From Xanthobacteraceae bacterium (GTDB lineage Bacteria > Pseudomonadota > Alphaproteobacteria > Rhizobiales > Xanthobacteraceae), in assembly GCA_031291475.1 (NCBI GenBank), contig JARLIY010000020.1, forward strand, positions 1 through 34,829: DNA of 34,829 bases. The letters run 5' to 3'. The position numbers and the translations under genes were made by a program. A model generated the notes under the pieces. It had not been told where the DNA came from and ran no database searches. It saw only the letters and a list, made by a program, of their open reading frames with translations. Positions 15,631 to 25,168 of the stretch are shown here, one piece after another (the first letter of the stretch is position 1; each line of letters opens with the position of its first letter).

Positions 15631-16173
15631 TCACCAGAAATCGAGCGTCGGCCAGATTGTTTGTTCGTGCGAATGCATAAGCGAGGCGAGTCGTCCAACG
15701 TGCAGCACGATCGGCATCAGCCCTTCGCTGTGGCGCAGCGCGAAGATGTGTCCGACGAACAGCGAGTGATCGCCGCAGGCATGGCGCGCGATCACTTTGG
15801 CGGCGATCGTCGCATTGGCCTGCGCGAACACCGGCGTCGCATTGGCGTATTCGTATTTCGGATCGACGCCTTCGACCGGACGGCCGGCGAAATGCCCAAT
15901 CAAAGCTTCCTGGCCGCGCCCAAGAATGTTCACGCCGAAATGGCCAGCCTCAAGCAGGAACGCGTGCATGCGCGCTTTGAGCGCGACCGAGATCACGCAC
16001 AGCGGCGGGTCGAGCGAGCCCGACATGAACGCGTTGGCGGTCATGCCGCGAACCTCGCCACGCACCTGCGTGGTGATCACGGTGACGCCGGTGGCGAACG
16101 ACGCCATCACCTGGCGGAAAAGTTCGTGCGTAATCTTGCCTTGCGCGTCGGAGTGAGCTGGCGAAATTGTCAT
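15631..16173 (-). CDS. Flavin reductase (HpaC-like, FMN-binding split barrel)
   Basis: A 180-residue reductase of the flavin reductase-like family. The N-terminal THELFRQVMASFATGVTVIT and GMTANAFMSGSLDPPLCVIS are the standard flavin-binding segments, and HACGDHSLFVGHI is the conserved C-terminal element. It supplies reduced flavin to a two-component monooxygenase. The HpaB-type oxygenase at 11158-12753 is the evident partner, though the genes are 2.9 kb apart and on opposite strands. ATG 16173 lacks a clear ribosome site, but the length is normal. A diverged fragment of a second copy lies 0.6 kb upstream at 16741-16818. Confidence 0.88.
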   Translation of the reverse strand: MTISPAHSDAQGKITHELFRQVMASFATGVTVITTQVRGEVRGMTANAFMSGSLDPPLCVISVALKARMHAFLLEAGHFGVNILGRGQEALIGHFAGRPVEGVDPKYEYANATPVFAQANATIAAKVIARHACGDHSLFVGHIFALRHSEGLMPIVLHVGRLASLMHSHEQTIWPTLDFW

Positions 16174-16232
16174 CGAAAAAACATATGGCGGCGCAGACCT
16201 GGAGACAAGCCAAGCAGCGACTGCGTACGTTC

Positions 16233-16709
16233 CTACTTCGTGTTCCGCAGATCCTGAGCCAGCGCGGCCAGCGCCATTTTATAGTCGGCCACGACTTCAT
16301 CGGCATTGACGTTCCGTAATTGCGGAATTGCTTCAGCGTGCATGTACAGAGCGCGCACCAATTTGAGATCTTGGTGCGTGACGAACATTGAAGATGTCTT
16401 TTGGTCGGAGCCAATCACCCAGATGATGAAATCGCTTGCATCCAGGCCGCTGCGGCAAAAGTAAATTCTGTGATCGGACGTAACTACGCTAACAACGGGG
16501 AGATCCTGGTTTGCATCCTGGGACAATCCAAGATTTTGCGCCGTTGGTGGAGGGAAGGTCTGCTTTGCTCCGATGGTGTCAACGTAGGTGAGGAGCTGTT
16601 TGAGATCCGCAGACGAAAGCGGCGAAGCTTCTTCCGCAGATGCAATGAATCCTGTCATCAAGGCTGCAAGAAGTGCGCCTGCAATCTGCCATTTAATGCG
16701 AGCCAACAT
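16233..16709 (-). CDS. Small exported protein of unknown function
   Basis: A 158-residue protein with a clear Sec signal peptide (MLARIKWQIAGALLAALMTGFIASA-EE), so it is periplasmic or secreted. The mature part has no motif I recognise; it contains VVSVVTSDHRIYFCRSGLDASDF and a helical C-terminus with VVADYKMALAALAQDL. ATG 16709 has AGAGGA 6 bases upstream and places the signal peptide at the N-terminus. The frame continues upstream to 16781 into a relic of a flavin reductase, which is not part of this gene. It lies 59 bp upstream of the flavin reductase gene on the same strand. Confidence 0.7.
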   Translation of the reverse strand: MLARIKWQIAGALLAALMTGFIASAEEASPLSSADLKQLLTYVDTIGAKQTFPPPTAQNLGLSQDANQDLPVVSVVTSDHRIYFCRSGLDASDFIIWVIGSDQKTSSMFVTHQDLKLVRALYMHAEAIPQLRNVNADEVVADYKMALAALAQDLRNTK

Positions 16710-16740
16710 TGCCGTTCCTCTCGTTGCGACGATATTCGCC

Positions 16741-16818
16741 ACGAACCACGCCATGACTCGGCGGAAAAGTTCGTGCGTCACCTCGCCGCGCGCCGGCGTG
16801 ATCGGCCGAAACGATCAT
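16741..16818 (-). pseudogene. 5' remnant of a second flavin reductase gene, frameshifted
   Basis: On the minus strand from ATG 16818 the sequence reads MIVSADHAGA and then, after a one-base deletion near 16790, GEVTHELFRRVMAWF. The intact flavin reductase reads MTISPAHSDA-QGKITHELFRQVMASF, and DNA identity is high throughout (for example CGGAAAAGTTCGTGCGT is shared). Similarity stops at about 16741, just before the ribosome site of the small exported protein. The rest of this gene copy is missing, so it is a truncated relic. Confidence 0.8.
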
Positions 16819-16925
16819 CGGCGAATGATATGGACACGATTGCGCTAGCGCAAGGAAGCCGTGACTCTGCAGGCCCGCCGGTAAAACCAGTCGCTTCGTT
16901 GCCGAGCCGAGCAGTCCATGACAAG

Positions 16926-18599
16926 ATGATCCGCCGTTCGTTTCGCGCGCATTTGGCAGCATTCGACCAAAACGAAGTGACGCTTCAGCTCACCCGGCGT
17001 TCAGGAGACCTCGCTGCAAAGCTGACGGCATTTCCGGTTCTGTGGCAATTCATTTGGCCGGATCGTCCCGGCGCGAGCGGGACGGAACGCCTGCATCTGC
17101 GATGGTGTCTTGCAACATCGGCGTTGCTGTTTTTCGCCTGCGCCGTCTTCTCCGTCGGACAGCACAATCCCGACGAATACTATCAGATCGTCGAATTTAC
17201 CTCGGCCAAGCTCGGCATCAGCGATCCGGCCGGGTTGCCGTGGGAATACGCTGAACAGATGCGCTCGTGGCTGCAGCCGGCGATCTATGTCGGCGTGGCA
17301 CAAGCGGCCGGCTATTTTGGCTTCGACCGTCCACTCACCTTGTTGTTTCTGTTTCGGCTGACGACGGCGATTTTCACCTGGTTGGCATTGTGGACTTTGG
17401 TGATCGCCGGCCGCCGCTGGTTCGGCGCGGAAATCGAGCGCCGCCGGCTGTATTCGATCGCGGCTTTCCTTTGGCTGTTGCCATTCCTCGGCGCGCGAAC
17501 CTCCGCTGAGGCATCTTCAGCGGCCGCCCTTTGTTTCGGCATCGCATTGCTGGAATGGCGTACGCGCTCGCGCGGCTGGCGCAGCGGGTTTGCTCTTGCG
17601 GTGCTCGCCGGCGCGGCGTTCGGGCTGTGCTTCGATTTCCGCTACGCAACTGGGGCGATGGCCGCGGGCGCCGGCGCTTGGTACCTATTTGCAGCGCAGG
17701 AACGGCTTTCCCTTATTATAGGATTAGGGCTCGGGGTGCTGCTGGCGTTGGCTCTTGGCGTTCTCGCCGATTGGTGGGGCTATGGCCACGTTACGTTTCC
17801 GGCTTATGCGTACGTCTATCAAAATTTTGTTTTGGGACGGTCGCGGATTTTCGGCACCGATCCGTTCTTCGCCTATCTGTACATTCCGCTGCTCGAATCG
17901 AATGCAATGGCGCCGGTCACCTTCGGTCTGATGGCGGCCACCTTGGTAACGTGGCTGGCGCGCCCGCTGAGTGCCCTGACCTGGGCAAGCGCGCCCTACG
18001 TCGTTCTATTGTGCATCGCGGCTCACAAGGAGGCGCGATTTCTGTTCCCGCTCATTCCTTTTCTCCCGTTCTTTGTCGGCTTTGCGCTTAGTGCGCAGCC
18101 ACGTTACGGAACGCGGCTTGCCGCTTTTTTTCGATGGCTCGCGAGCGGCTTCCGCCTCAAGCTGGGCTATGTGCTGAATTTCGTCGGGTTGCTTGGGCTC
18201 GTCGCCATGCCGCAATCGGCAAATTATTCGCTCTTCCAGCTGATCGAGAATGAAACGCATGCCGCGAACGGCATCGACGAGGCGGTGGTGGTTATTCACC
18301 CGCCAGACAGGATGCCGTACGGAACGGGCGCCGCGCACATGGTCTTTCTTGAGCCCAAAAATCTTCGCTGGATATCAAATCCTTCGGTGGCCGATTTGGC
18401 AGCGAGCCGCGCGCGGGGTGAAACCTTCCTCGCGCTCGTAAATGTCCCCATCCGCTTCCCCGAGGTCAGCGCCTGGGTTGAGGGCAACTGCGCGTTTGAA
18501 TGGTCGACTTACCCGCGCTGGCTGCAGCCCTTCAATTACTTCGGCTGGCAGCAGCGGTCCCCGTGGTGGATGCTCTATCGCTGCGACGGTGGGCACTGA
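16926..18599 (+). CDS. Membrane GT-C glycosyltransferase, ALG9/PIG-B (GT22)-like
   Basis: A 557-residue polytopic membrane protein with about ten hydrophobic segments. The first luminal/periplasmic loop has HNPDEYYQIVE (Asp83-Glu84), followed by PWEYAEQMRSWLQP. Further on comes HKEARFLFPLIPFLP (about residue 367). These are the hallmarks of family 22 mannosyltransferases that use lipid-linked sugar donors. It probably transfers a sugar to a lipid or surface glycan on the outer face of the inner membrane. The start is uncertain: ATG 16926 is chosen because it leaves a moderate cytoplasmic N-terminus, ATG 16830 is possible, and neither has a good ribosome site. It ends 1 base before the convergent amidohydrolase. 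It has no obvious link to aromatic catabolism. Confidence 0.8.
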   Translation: MIRRSFRAHLAAFDQNEVTLQLTRRSGDLAAKLTAFPVLWQFIWPDRPGASGTERLHLRWCLATSALLFFACAVFSVGQHNPDEYYQIVEFTSAKLGISDPAGLPWEYAEQMRSWLQPAIYVGVAQAAGYFGFDRPLTLLFLFRLTTAIFTWLALWTLVIAGRRWFGAEIERRRLYSIAAFLWLLPFLGARTSAEASSAAALCFGIALLEWRTRSRGWRSGFALAVLAGAAFGLCFDFRYATGAMAAGAGAWYLFAAQERLSLIIGLGLGVLLALALGVLADWWGYGHVTFPAYAYVYQNFVLGRSRIFGTDPFFAYLYIPLLESNAMAPVTFGLMAATLVTWLARPLSALTWASAPYVVLLCIAAHKEARFLFPLIPFLPFFVGFALSAQPRYGTRLAAFFRWLASGFRLKLGYVLNFVGLLGLVAMPQSANYSLFQLIENETHAANGIDEAVVVIHPPDRMPYGTGAAHMVFLEPKNLRWISNPSVADLAASRARGETFLALVNVPIRFPEVSAWVEGNCAFEWSTYPRWLQPFNYFGWQQRSPWWMLYRCDGGH

Positions 18600-18600
18600 T

Positions 18601-19626
18601 CTACGCCTTCACCAATGTGCGGCCGGTGACCGCTTCGAGATTCTTGAAAAAGACTTTGTCGTGGTCGGTCTTCGACAGGTTGAGCGATTCCAGAATCCGC
18701 AGCGTTTCGCGCGGATACATCGTTCCGCCTTCCGGGTCGTAAGGGCAATCGGAGGCAAAGACGATCTTGTCGCGCGGGAAGAACTCCATTCCCGCCTTGG
18801 TCGCCGGTTCGGCGGTAAACACCGCGGTGTCGGCCCAGAAGTCCTGCTTGAAATAATCGAGCGGGCGCTTTTTGAGGCTTTTGCGCAGCGAGACGTAGTC
18901 AGTGTCGGATGTGCGCGAACCCATCACGTCGTTGCCGGGGCCGATGCGGCCCTCCAGCATCGGCACGATGCCGCCGAAGTGATGGGTGATGATTTTCAGA
19001 TTGGGATGCGTATCCATGATTTTCGAATAGACCAGGCGCATCATCGCGGTGGCGGTGTCGTAGGACCAGCCGAAGGTCCACCAGATCTCGTACAACGATT
19101 TCTGTTCGGAAATGTAATCCGGCATTTCGGCACCGCGGCAGGGATGCATCCAGATCGGAATGCCGAGCGCGTTCATCTTGTTCCAGAACGGCCGGTATTC
19201 CGGGCGGTCGAGCGGCTTGCCGTTGACATTGGTGTAGATCTGCACGCCGAGCGCGCCGAGTTTTTTCACCGCCCGCTCGGCCTCGCCGACGCCGGCATCC
19301 GCGGCATCGAGCGAGACTTGTGCGACCCAACCGGGGAAGTGATCCCGTTCCTTGGTGCACAGCTCGGCAAAGCCGTCGTTGATGATGCGGCAATACTCGT
19401 CGATTTGCCTGGGCGTCTTGGCGATTTTTTCGATCGGCGGTTGCGAGTAGCTGAGGATCTGCTGATAATCCTTGTGACCGTCGACGATCTTCTTGCGAAC
19501 ATTGAGGTCGTAGAGCGCCGGCAGCGAGCGCACGCGCTTGCCCATGTCCTTATAGTCCGCCGCTATGTCGTCGAGCATGTCGAAGAATTTTTTCGGAAAA
19601 AAATGCGTATAGGCGTCGACGCGCAT
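18601..19626 (-). CDS. Amidohydrolase family 2 protein (ACMSD / aromatic decarboxylase-like)
   Basis: A 341-residue TIM-barrel metallohydrolase. Visible candidate metal ligands are His in DAYTHFFP near the N-terminus, His in IWMHPC, His in ITHHFGG and Asp in FASDCPYDPEGG. The usual first HxH pair reads YxH here. Relatives include ACMSD, gamma-resorcylate and 5-carboxyvanillate decarboxylases and the hydratase LigJ. It does not open like the LigJ sequence I recall, so I do not assign that name. ATG 19626 has a GGGAGA ribosome site. It follows the thioesterase gene by 61 bp on the same strand, with a CGCCCG/CGGGCG hairpin between. A decarboxylase or C-C hydrolase acting on a ring-derived acid is the best guess. 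Confidence 0.8.
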   Translation of the reverse strand: MRVDAYTHFFPKKFFDMLDDIAADYKDMGKRVRSLPALYDLNVRKKIVDGHKDYQQILSYSQPPIEKIAKTPRQIDEYCRIINDGFAELCTKERDHFPGWVAQVSLDAADAGVGEAERAVKKLGALGVQIYTNVNGKPLDRPEYRPFWNKMNALGIPIWMHPCRGAEMPDYISEQKSLYEIWWTFGWSYDTATAMMRLVYSKIMDTHPNLKIITHHFGGIVPMLEGRIGPGNDVMGSRTSDTDYVSLRKSLKKRPLDYFKQDFWADTAVFTAEPATKAGMEFFPRDKIVFASDCPYDPEGGTMYPRETLRILESLNLSKTDHDKVFFKNLEAVTGRTLVKA

Positions 19627-19687
19627 TGGCCGTTTCTCCCTTTGTGCCTAGGCTTCTAGCACGCCCGTCGCGCCGGGCGGCAATCAG

Positions 19688-20137
19688 TTACGCAACCACG
19701 CCATGCCCAAAACGCGCGAGTACCTCGGCGGGAATCGGATGCGACTTTATGTGCCGGGGATCGCCGACCGGCCGCACGACCCAAACGCGCGTCTCGAAAC
19801 CTTCGACCGCGAGCGCGCCGCCCTTGGTCAAGCGGTGCTCGATCTTGAAGCTCGAACGGCCGCATTCCGCCAGCCGGGTTTCGATCCCGACTTCATCGCC
19901 GAACCGGGTGGGGAATCTAAAGCGGGCGCGGGTTTCCACCAGCGGATGCCCGGCGAAGGCGTATGCCTTGAGATAATCGATTTTCTTCATCCCCAGCGCG
20001 CGTTCGATCAAGACGGTGGTCGAGGTGTCGAACATTTCGAAGTAGCGCGGATAGAAGATGATCCCGGCGGGATCGCAGTCGCACCACTCGACACGCAGGG
20101 TGCGGACGTTGCGGAGCATCCCGGCGGCTGCGATCAC
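19688..20137 (-). CDS. Acyl-CoA thioesterase, 4-hydroxybenzoyl-CoA thioesterase family
   Basis: A 149-residue hot-dog-fold protein. WCDCDPAGIIFYPRYFEMFD near the N-terminus is the 4HBT signature, with the Asp of DPAG the expected catalytic residue. It would release an aromatic acid (vanillate or 4-hydroxybenzoate) from its CoA ester. The GTG start at 20137 overlaps the SDR stop as GTGA, which implies coupled translation. The ATG at 20119 is an alternative start. It sits third in an operon with feruloyl-CoA synthetase and the SDR, and this fits the last step of CoA-dependent side-chain removal from hydroxycinnamates. Confidence 0.87.
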   Translation of the reverse strand: MIAAAGMLRNVRTLRVEWCDCDPAGIIFYPRYFEMFDTSTTVLIERALGMKKIDYLKAYAFAGHPLVETRARFRFPTRFGDEVGIETRLAECGRSSFKIEHRLTKGGALAVEGFETRVWVVRPVGDPRHIKSHPIPAEVLARFGHGVVA

Positions 20138-20895
20138 CGCGGCGCCATGCGCAAGGCCGCGTCGATCCGGATCGTTTCCCCGTTGATGTAGCGGTTCTCG
20201 ATCAGGTGGCGCGCGAGCGCGGCGTATTGCGATGGATCGCCGAGTTTTTTCGGAAACGGCAACGACGAGGCGAGGCTTTCCTGCGCCTGCGGGGTCAGCC
20301 CCATCAGCATCGGCGTGAGAAAGATGCCGGGCGCAATCGCATTGACGCGCACGCCGAATTGCGCGAACTCGCGCGCAGCCGGCAGGACCAGGGCGACGAC
20401 ACCGCCTTTCGACGAAGAATAGGCGGCCTGCCCGATCTGCCCTTCGAAGGCGGCGACCGAAGCCGTGCAGAGGATGACGCCGCGCTCGCCATCGGCGAGC
20501 GGATCGAGTTTTGCCATCGCCGCTGCGGCAAGCCGCATCGCGTTAAAGGTGCCGATCAGGTTGATGCGAATGACCCGTTCATAGTCAGCGAGCGCCATAG
20601 GCCCTTCCTTGCCGACGATGCGCATAGCCTTTCCGATGCCGGCGCAGTTGATCAGGATGCGCGCGGCGCCGTGATCGGCGGCTGCCTTGGCGATTGCCGC
20701 TTCGGTGGACGGTCCGTCGGCGACGTCGCAATGAATGGCGATGCAGTTGATATCGATCGCCACCTCGGCGGCGGCTTTGTCGTTGACGTCGAGAATGGCG
20801 ACCTTGGCGCCGGCTTCCGCCAGCATGCGCGCGGTCGCGGCCCCAAGGCCGGAACCGCCGCCGGTGACGAGAGCAGAGTGTCCGCGAATATCCAT
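20134..20895 (-). CDS. Short-chain dehydrogenase, 3-hydroxyacyl-CoA dehydrogenase-like
   Basis: A 253-residue SDR. It has the NAD-binding TGGGSGLG near residue 12, Asp of ILDVND favouring NAD, an NCAG motif, and the catalytic Ser-Tyr-Lys set ([10 protein letters not shown], then AAYSSSKGG). It resembles type II (HSD10-like) 3-hydroxyacyl-CoA dehydrogenases. Between a CoA ligase and a CoA thioesterase it most plausibly oxidises the aryl-3-hydroxypropanoyl-CoA to the 3-oxo ester. ATG 20895 is 2 bp past the fcs stop. The frame extends to a TTG at 20901, which overlaps fcs. Confidence 0.87.
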   Translation of the reverse strand: MDIRGHSALVTGGGSGLGAATARMLAEAGAKVAILDVNDKAAAEVAIDINCIAIHCDVADGPSTEAAIAKAAADHGAARILINCAGIGKAMRIVGKEGPMALADYERVIRINLIGTFNAMRLAAAAMAKLDPLADGERGVILCTASVAAFEGQIGQAAYSSSKGGVVALVLPAAREFAQFGVRVNAIAPGIFLTPMLMGLTPQAQESLASSLPFPKKLGDPSQYAALARHLIENRYINGETIRIDAALRMAPR

Positions 20896-20897
20896 GT

Positions 20898-22840
20898 TCA
20901 ACTCACTTGTTTGGTGGCAAGGGTCGGCCGGCCGGCGACAATGACGCTGGCCGGAGGCGGGTCGGTGTACAGTTCTTCAACCAACGCCGCGCGATGCGCG
21001 AGCACGGCTCGCTGGTTGATCGATCCTTTGTCGGTTACTTCGCCGACGTCGAGCGACGGCGGCTCGGCGAGCAGGATGGCGCGGCCGATCCGGGCCGAGG
21101 TGCCACGGCTCGGCTCCGAGAGTGCCGCAAGCAGCGGCGCGAAACCCGCGCGCACGCGCGGGTCGGCGAAGACGGTTGCCGCCGGCGCGTCCGCCGGCAA
21201 ATCGGGCGCCACTTTGCGGCACGCGTCGATGTCGGGAATGATCAGCGCGGCAACGTCGTCGCGATCCGCTCCGGCCAAGACCACGTCGCGTACCAGCGGC
21301 GCGCAATGGGCGATGAATGCCGCGCGCAACGGTCCGACGCTGACCCAGGTGCCGGTGGCGAGCTTGAAATCCTCGGCTAGTCGTCCGTCGAAGAGCAGCC
21401 CCTTGGCCGGGTCGGACGGGTCCTCGAATTTGAGCGCGTCGCCGATCTTGTAGAACCCCTCATCGTCGAACGCCGCGGCTGTCAGCTCCGGCGCGCGCCA
21501 ATAGCCAGGCGTGATGTTGGCCCCTTTGAGCCGGGCCTCGAATTTGCCGTCGCGCGGGACGAGCTTGAGCTCCACGCCCGGCAGCGGCACGCCGATATTG
21601 CCGGAGCGCTCGGTTTCCCAAGTGCACGCGATCGCGGCCGGTGCCGTTTCCGTCGAGCCGAGACTGGAGAGAAAGATGATGCGCTCGCCCGTCGTCGCCA
21701 CGGCAAGCTCCTGGTATTCGTCCCAGACATGCTGCGCCAGTCCGGCGCCGGCGTAGAACAGAACCTTGAGCCGGCTGAAGAACGTCTCGCGCAACGCCGC
21801 GTCGCTGCGCAGATAGGGCAGCAGCATCTCGAAGCCTTTCGGCACGTTCAAGTAGATCGTTGTGGCGACGTCGCGCAGATTGCGCACGGTCGCCTCGATG
21901 GCGCCGGGCAGCGGCTTGCCCTCATCGATATAGAACGAGCCGCCGTTGAACAGCACCATATTGAAATCGTGATTGCCGCCGAAGGTGTGGTTCCACGGCG
22001 GCCAGTCGACCAGCACCGGCGGTTCGTCGGCAATGAAGGCGAGGCTTGAACGGAGCATCGCCTGGTTGGCGCACAGCATGCGCTGAGTGTTGATGACGCC
22101 TTTCGGCTGGCCGGTCGAACCGGAAGTGAACAGGAATTTTGCGATCGTATCCGGGCCGACCTTGGCGTGCGCGGCGTCCACGGCCGGCGTCGGCCGCGCG
22201 CTGGACAATTCCGCAAACGGCGTCGTCGGCCGATCGCCCGCGGGATGCGCGACGGCTACCACCTCAACATCCGCCGGCACGGTCGCGGCAATGGCGCGCG
22301 CGAACGCGGAGCCGTCGGCGGCAAAGACCAGTCCGGGCGTCAAAATGCCCATGATGGTTTTGAGCTTCTTGAAGTCCTGCGAGACCAGCGAATACGGCAC
22401 CGAGATCGGCGCATAGGGAATGCCGACATCATGGCCGCAAGACCAAGCAGCGCATGTTCAAGGTCGTTGCCGGACAAGATGGCGATCGGCCGCTCCGGCG
22501 AGAGATCGCGTTCGAGCAGCGCAGCGGCGATCGCGCGCACCGTCGCGAATGTTTCTGCGTAAGTGAGCGTGCGCCAGCCGCCCACGGCGTCGCGCTGCGC
22601 AAGAAAAATTCGCTCCGGCGCCGCTTCCGCCCAATAGGCAAGCCGCTCGGTGAGCGCTCGCGGATAGGGTTGCAGCGGGTGCGGCGAGCGCAGGAGCATG
22701 GTACCGTCGGCTTTGCGCTCGACCAGCACGTCCGCGGCACCGAGCCGGACCGGCCGTAGCGGCGCCCGGCCTCGCGCTGAATGCGTCTTTGCCAACGTGC
22801 GTGACATGGTACCAAAATCGATGCGCAATCCGCCTGACAT
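20898..22840 (-). pseudogene. fcs: Feruloyl-CoA synthetase, disrupted by a one-base frameshift as given
   Basis: Two overlapping frames together make one complete AMP-forming acyl-CoA ligase of the feruloyl-CoA synthetase type. The N-terminal part runs from 22840 (RAPLRPVRLGAADV, then WRTLTYAETFATVRAIAAAL, SGNDLEHALLGLAAM). The C-terminal part is open from about 22425 to 20898 (IPYAPISVPYSLVSQDFKKL, P-loop FTSGSTGQPKG, WNHTFGGNHDFN, FYKIGDALKF, LFDGRLAEDFKL). The join lies at 22420-22435. The minus strand reads GCCATGATGTCGGCATT, whereas GCCATGCATGTCGGCATT would restore the family-like AMHVGIPYAP. So one C appears deleted. The rest is undamaged, which suggests a very recent mutation or a sequencing/assembly error. 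Function: ATP-dependent CoA activation of ferulate or 4-coumarate. It is the first gene of the operon with SDR and thioesterase, divergent from the thiolase. Confidence 0.85.
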
Positions 22841-22938
22841 GACTGCGCCAGCGCGTCAAGGCGCGGCGTCGAGCGAGGCCGGGGGCGCATTTGACCCTGT
22901 CCGCCACGGCCCGTAAATAATCGATACGCCCGCGCACA

Positions 22939-22959
22939 GCGGCGCAATTGTTGCGCCGC
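22939..22959. promoter_or_regulatory. Perfect palindrome in the fcs/thiolase divergent promoter
   Basis: GCGGCGCAA and TTGCGCCGC form perfect 9-bp arms around a TTG centre, and CACAG flanks both sides. It lies about midway between the fcs start (22840) and the thiolase start (23003). It is a good candidate operator for a regulator that switches both operons. It differs from the GTTCGAT-type sites elsewhere, so another regulator, not encoded in the window, is implied. Confidence 0.55.
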
Positions 22960-23002
22960 ACAGCCCGACAGCAGGACTGCCGCGAGTTTGAGGGAGCGAG
23001 CC

Positions 23003-24208
<1,206 letters not shown>

Positions 24209-24257
24209 ATCGATCACCTCTACCGCTGGGGAGAGGTGAATATGGAGAAGCAGTCCC

Positions 24258-25130
24258 GTGCCGATGAGTCCCGGTTACGTTCCTTTTCATCCCAATCCAT
24301 CGAAGCCGAAATACAAACCGCCGCCTGGCGCGGTCGATACGCATTGCCACGTGTTCGGGCCCGAGGCGAAGTTTCCGTTCGCGCCGGAGCGCAAATACAC
24401 GCCGTGCGACGCGCCGAAAGAGAAGCTGTTCGCGCTGCGCGACTTTCTCGGCTTCGACAAGAACGTCATCGTGCAGGCGTCGGCCCATAGCAAGGACAAC
24501 CGCGCGATGGTCGATGCGCTCGGGGCGGCCTCGGGCCGCGCCAAGGGCATCGCCTTCGTCGGCGAGGAGGTGACCGACGAGGAGCTCGCATGGATGAACA
24601 AGGCCGGCGTGCGCGGCGTGCGCTTTAATTTCCTCAAGCGGTTGGTCGATTACACGCCGCGCGACGTGCTTCAGCGCATCGTCAAGCGCGTGCAAAAGTT
24701 CGACTGGCAGATTGTGGTCTATTTCGAGATGCCGGACCTCCCCGGGCTCGAGGATTTCCTGACCGCGCTGCCGACTATCGTCGTGGTCGATCACATGGGC
24801 ACGCCCGACGTGAAGAAGGGCGTGGATCACCCGGAGAACCAGCGGTTCCACCGGCTCATGGACCGGCACGGGAATTTCTGGGTCAAGGTCTCCTGCCCCG
24901 AGCGCATGAGCGTCGCCGGGCCGCCCTATGACGACGTTGCGCCGTTCGGCCGCGCGCTGGTCGAACGCTTTCCCGACCGCGTGATCTGGGGCTCCGACTG
25001 GCCGCATCCCAACGTCAAGGTCGCACCCGACGATGGCGTGCTGGTCGATTACATCCCCAAGATTGCGCCCACCGCCGAATTGCAGCGCAAGCTCCTGGTC
25101 GACAATCCGATGCGGTTATATTGGAGCTAG
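24258..25130 (+). CDS. ligI: 2-pyrone-4,6-dicarboxylate hydrolase
   Basis: A 290-residue amidohydrolase-superfamily lactonase, close to the usual length for LigI. VDTHCHVFGP (His29, His31), VVDHMGTPDV and WGSDWPHPN (Asp near 245, expected catalytic) match the LigI family. It opens 2-pyrone-4,6-dicarboxylate to 4-oxalomesaconate in the protocatechuate 4,5-cleavage pathway. LigC, which makes its substrate, is encoded in the same operon. GTG 24258 is preferred because GGAGAAG lies 7 bases upstream; ATG 24264 is two codons further on. It follows the thiolase by 49 bp. Confidence 0.92.
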   Translation: MPMSPGYVPFHPNPSKPKYKPPPGAVDTHCHVFGPEAKFPFAPERKYTPCDAPKEKLFALRDFLGFDKNVIVQASAHSKDNRAMVDALGAASGRAKGIAFVGEEVTDEELAWMNKAGVRGVRFNFLKRLVDYTPRDVLQRIVKRVQKFDWQIVVYFEMPDLPGLEDFLTALPTIVVVDHMGTPDVKKGVDHPENQRFHRLMDRHGNFWVKVSCPERMSVAGPPYDDVAPFGRALVERFPDRVIWGSDWPHPNVKVAPDDGVLVDYIPKIAPTAELQRKLLVDNPMRLYWS

Positions 25131-25168
25131 GTTGATCGCCAAGATCGACGCTTTTAGGGGGGCAAGGC

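Noticed and set aside
16401..16925. Upstream extension of the glycosyltransferase frame
   Set aside because: It is antisense to the small exported protein and the flavin reductase relic and has no membrane or family features.
18601..19626. Naming the amidohydrolase ligJ
   Set aside because: The N-terminus and metal motif differ from the LigJ sequences I remember, and the family contains several other aromatic-acid enzymes.
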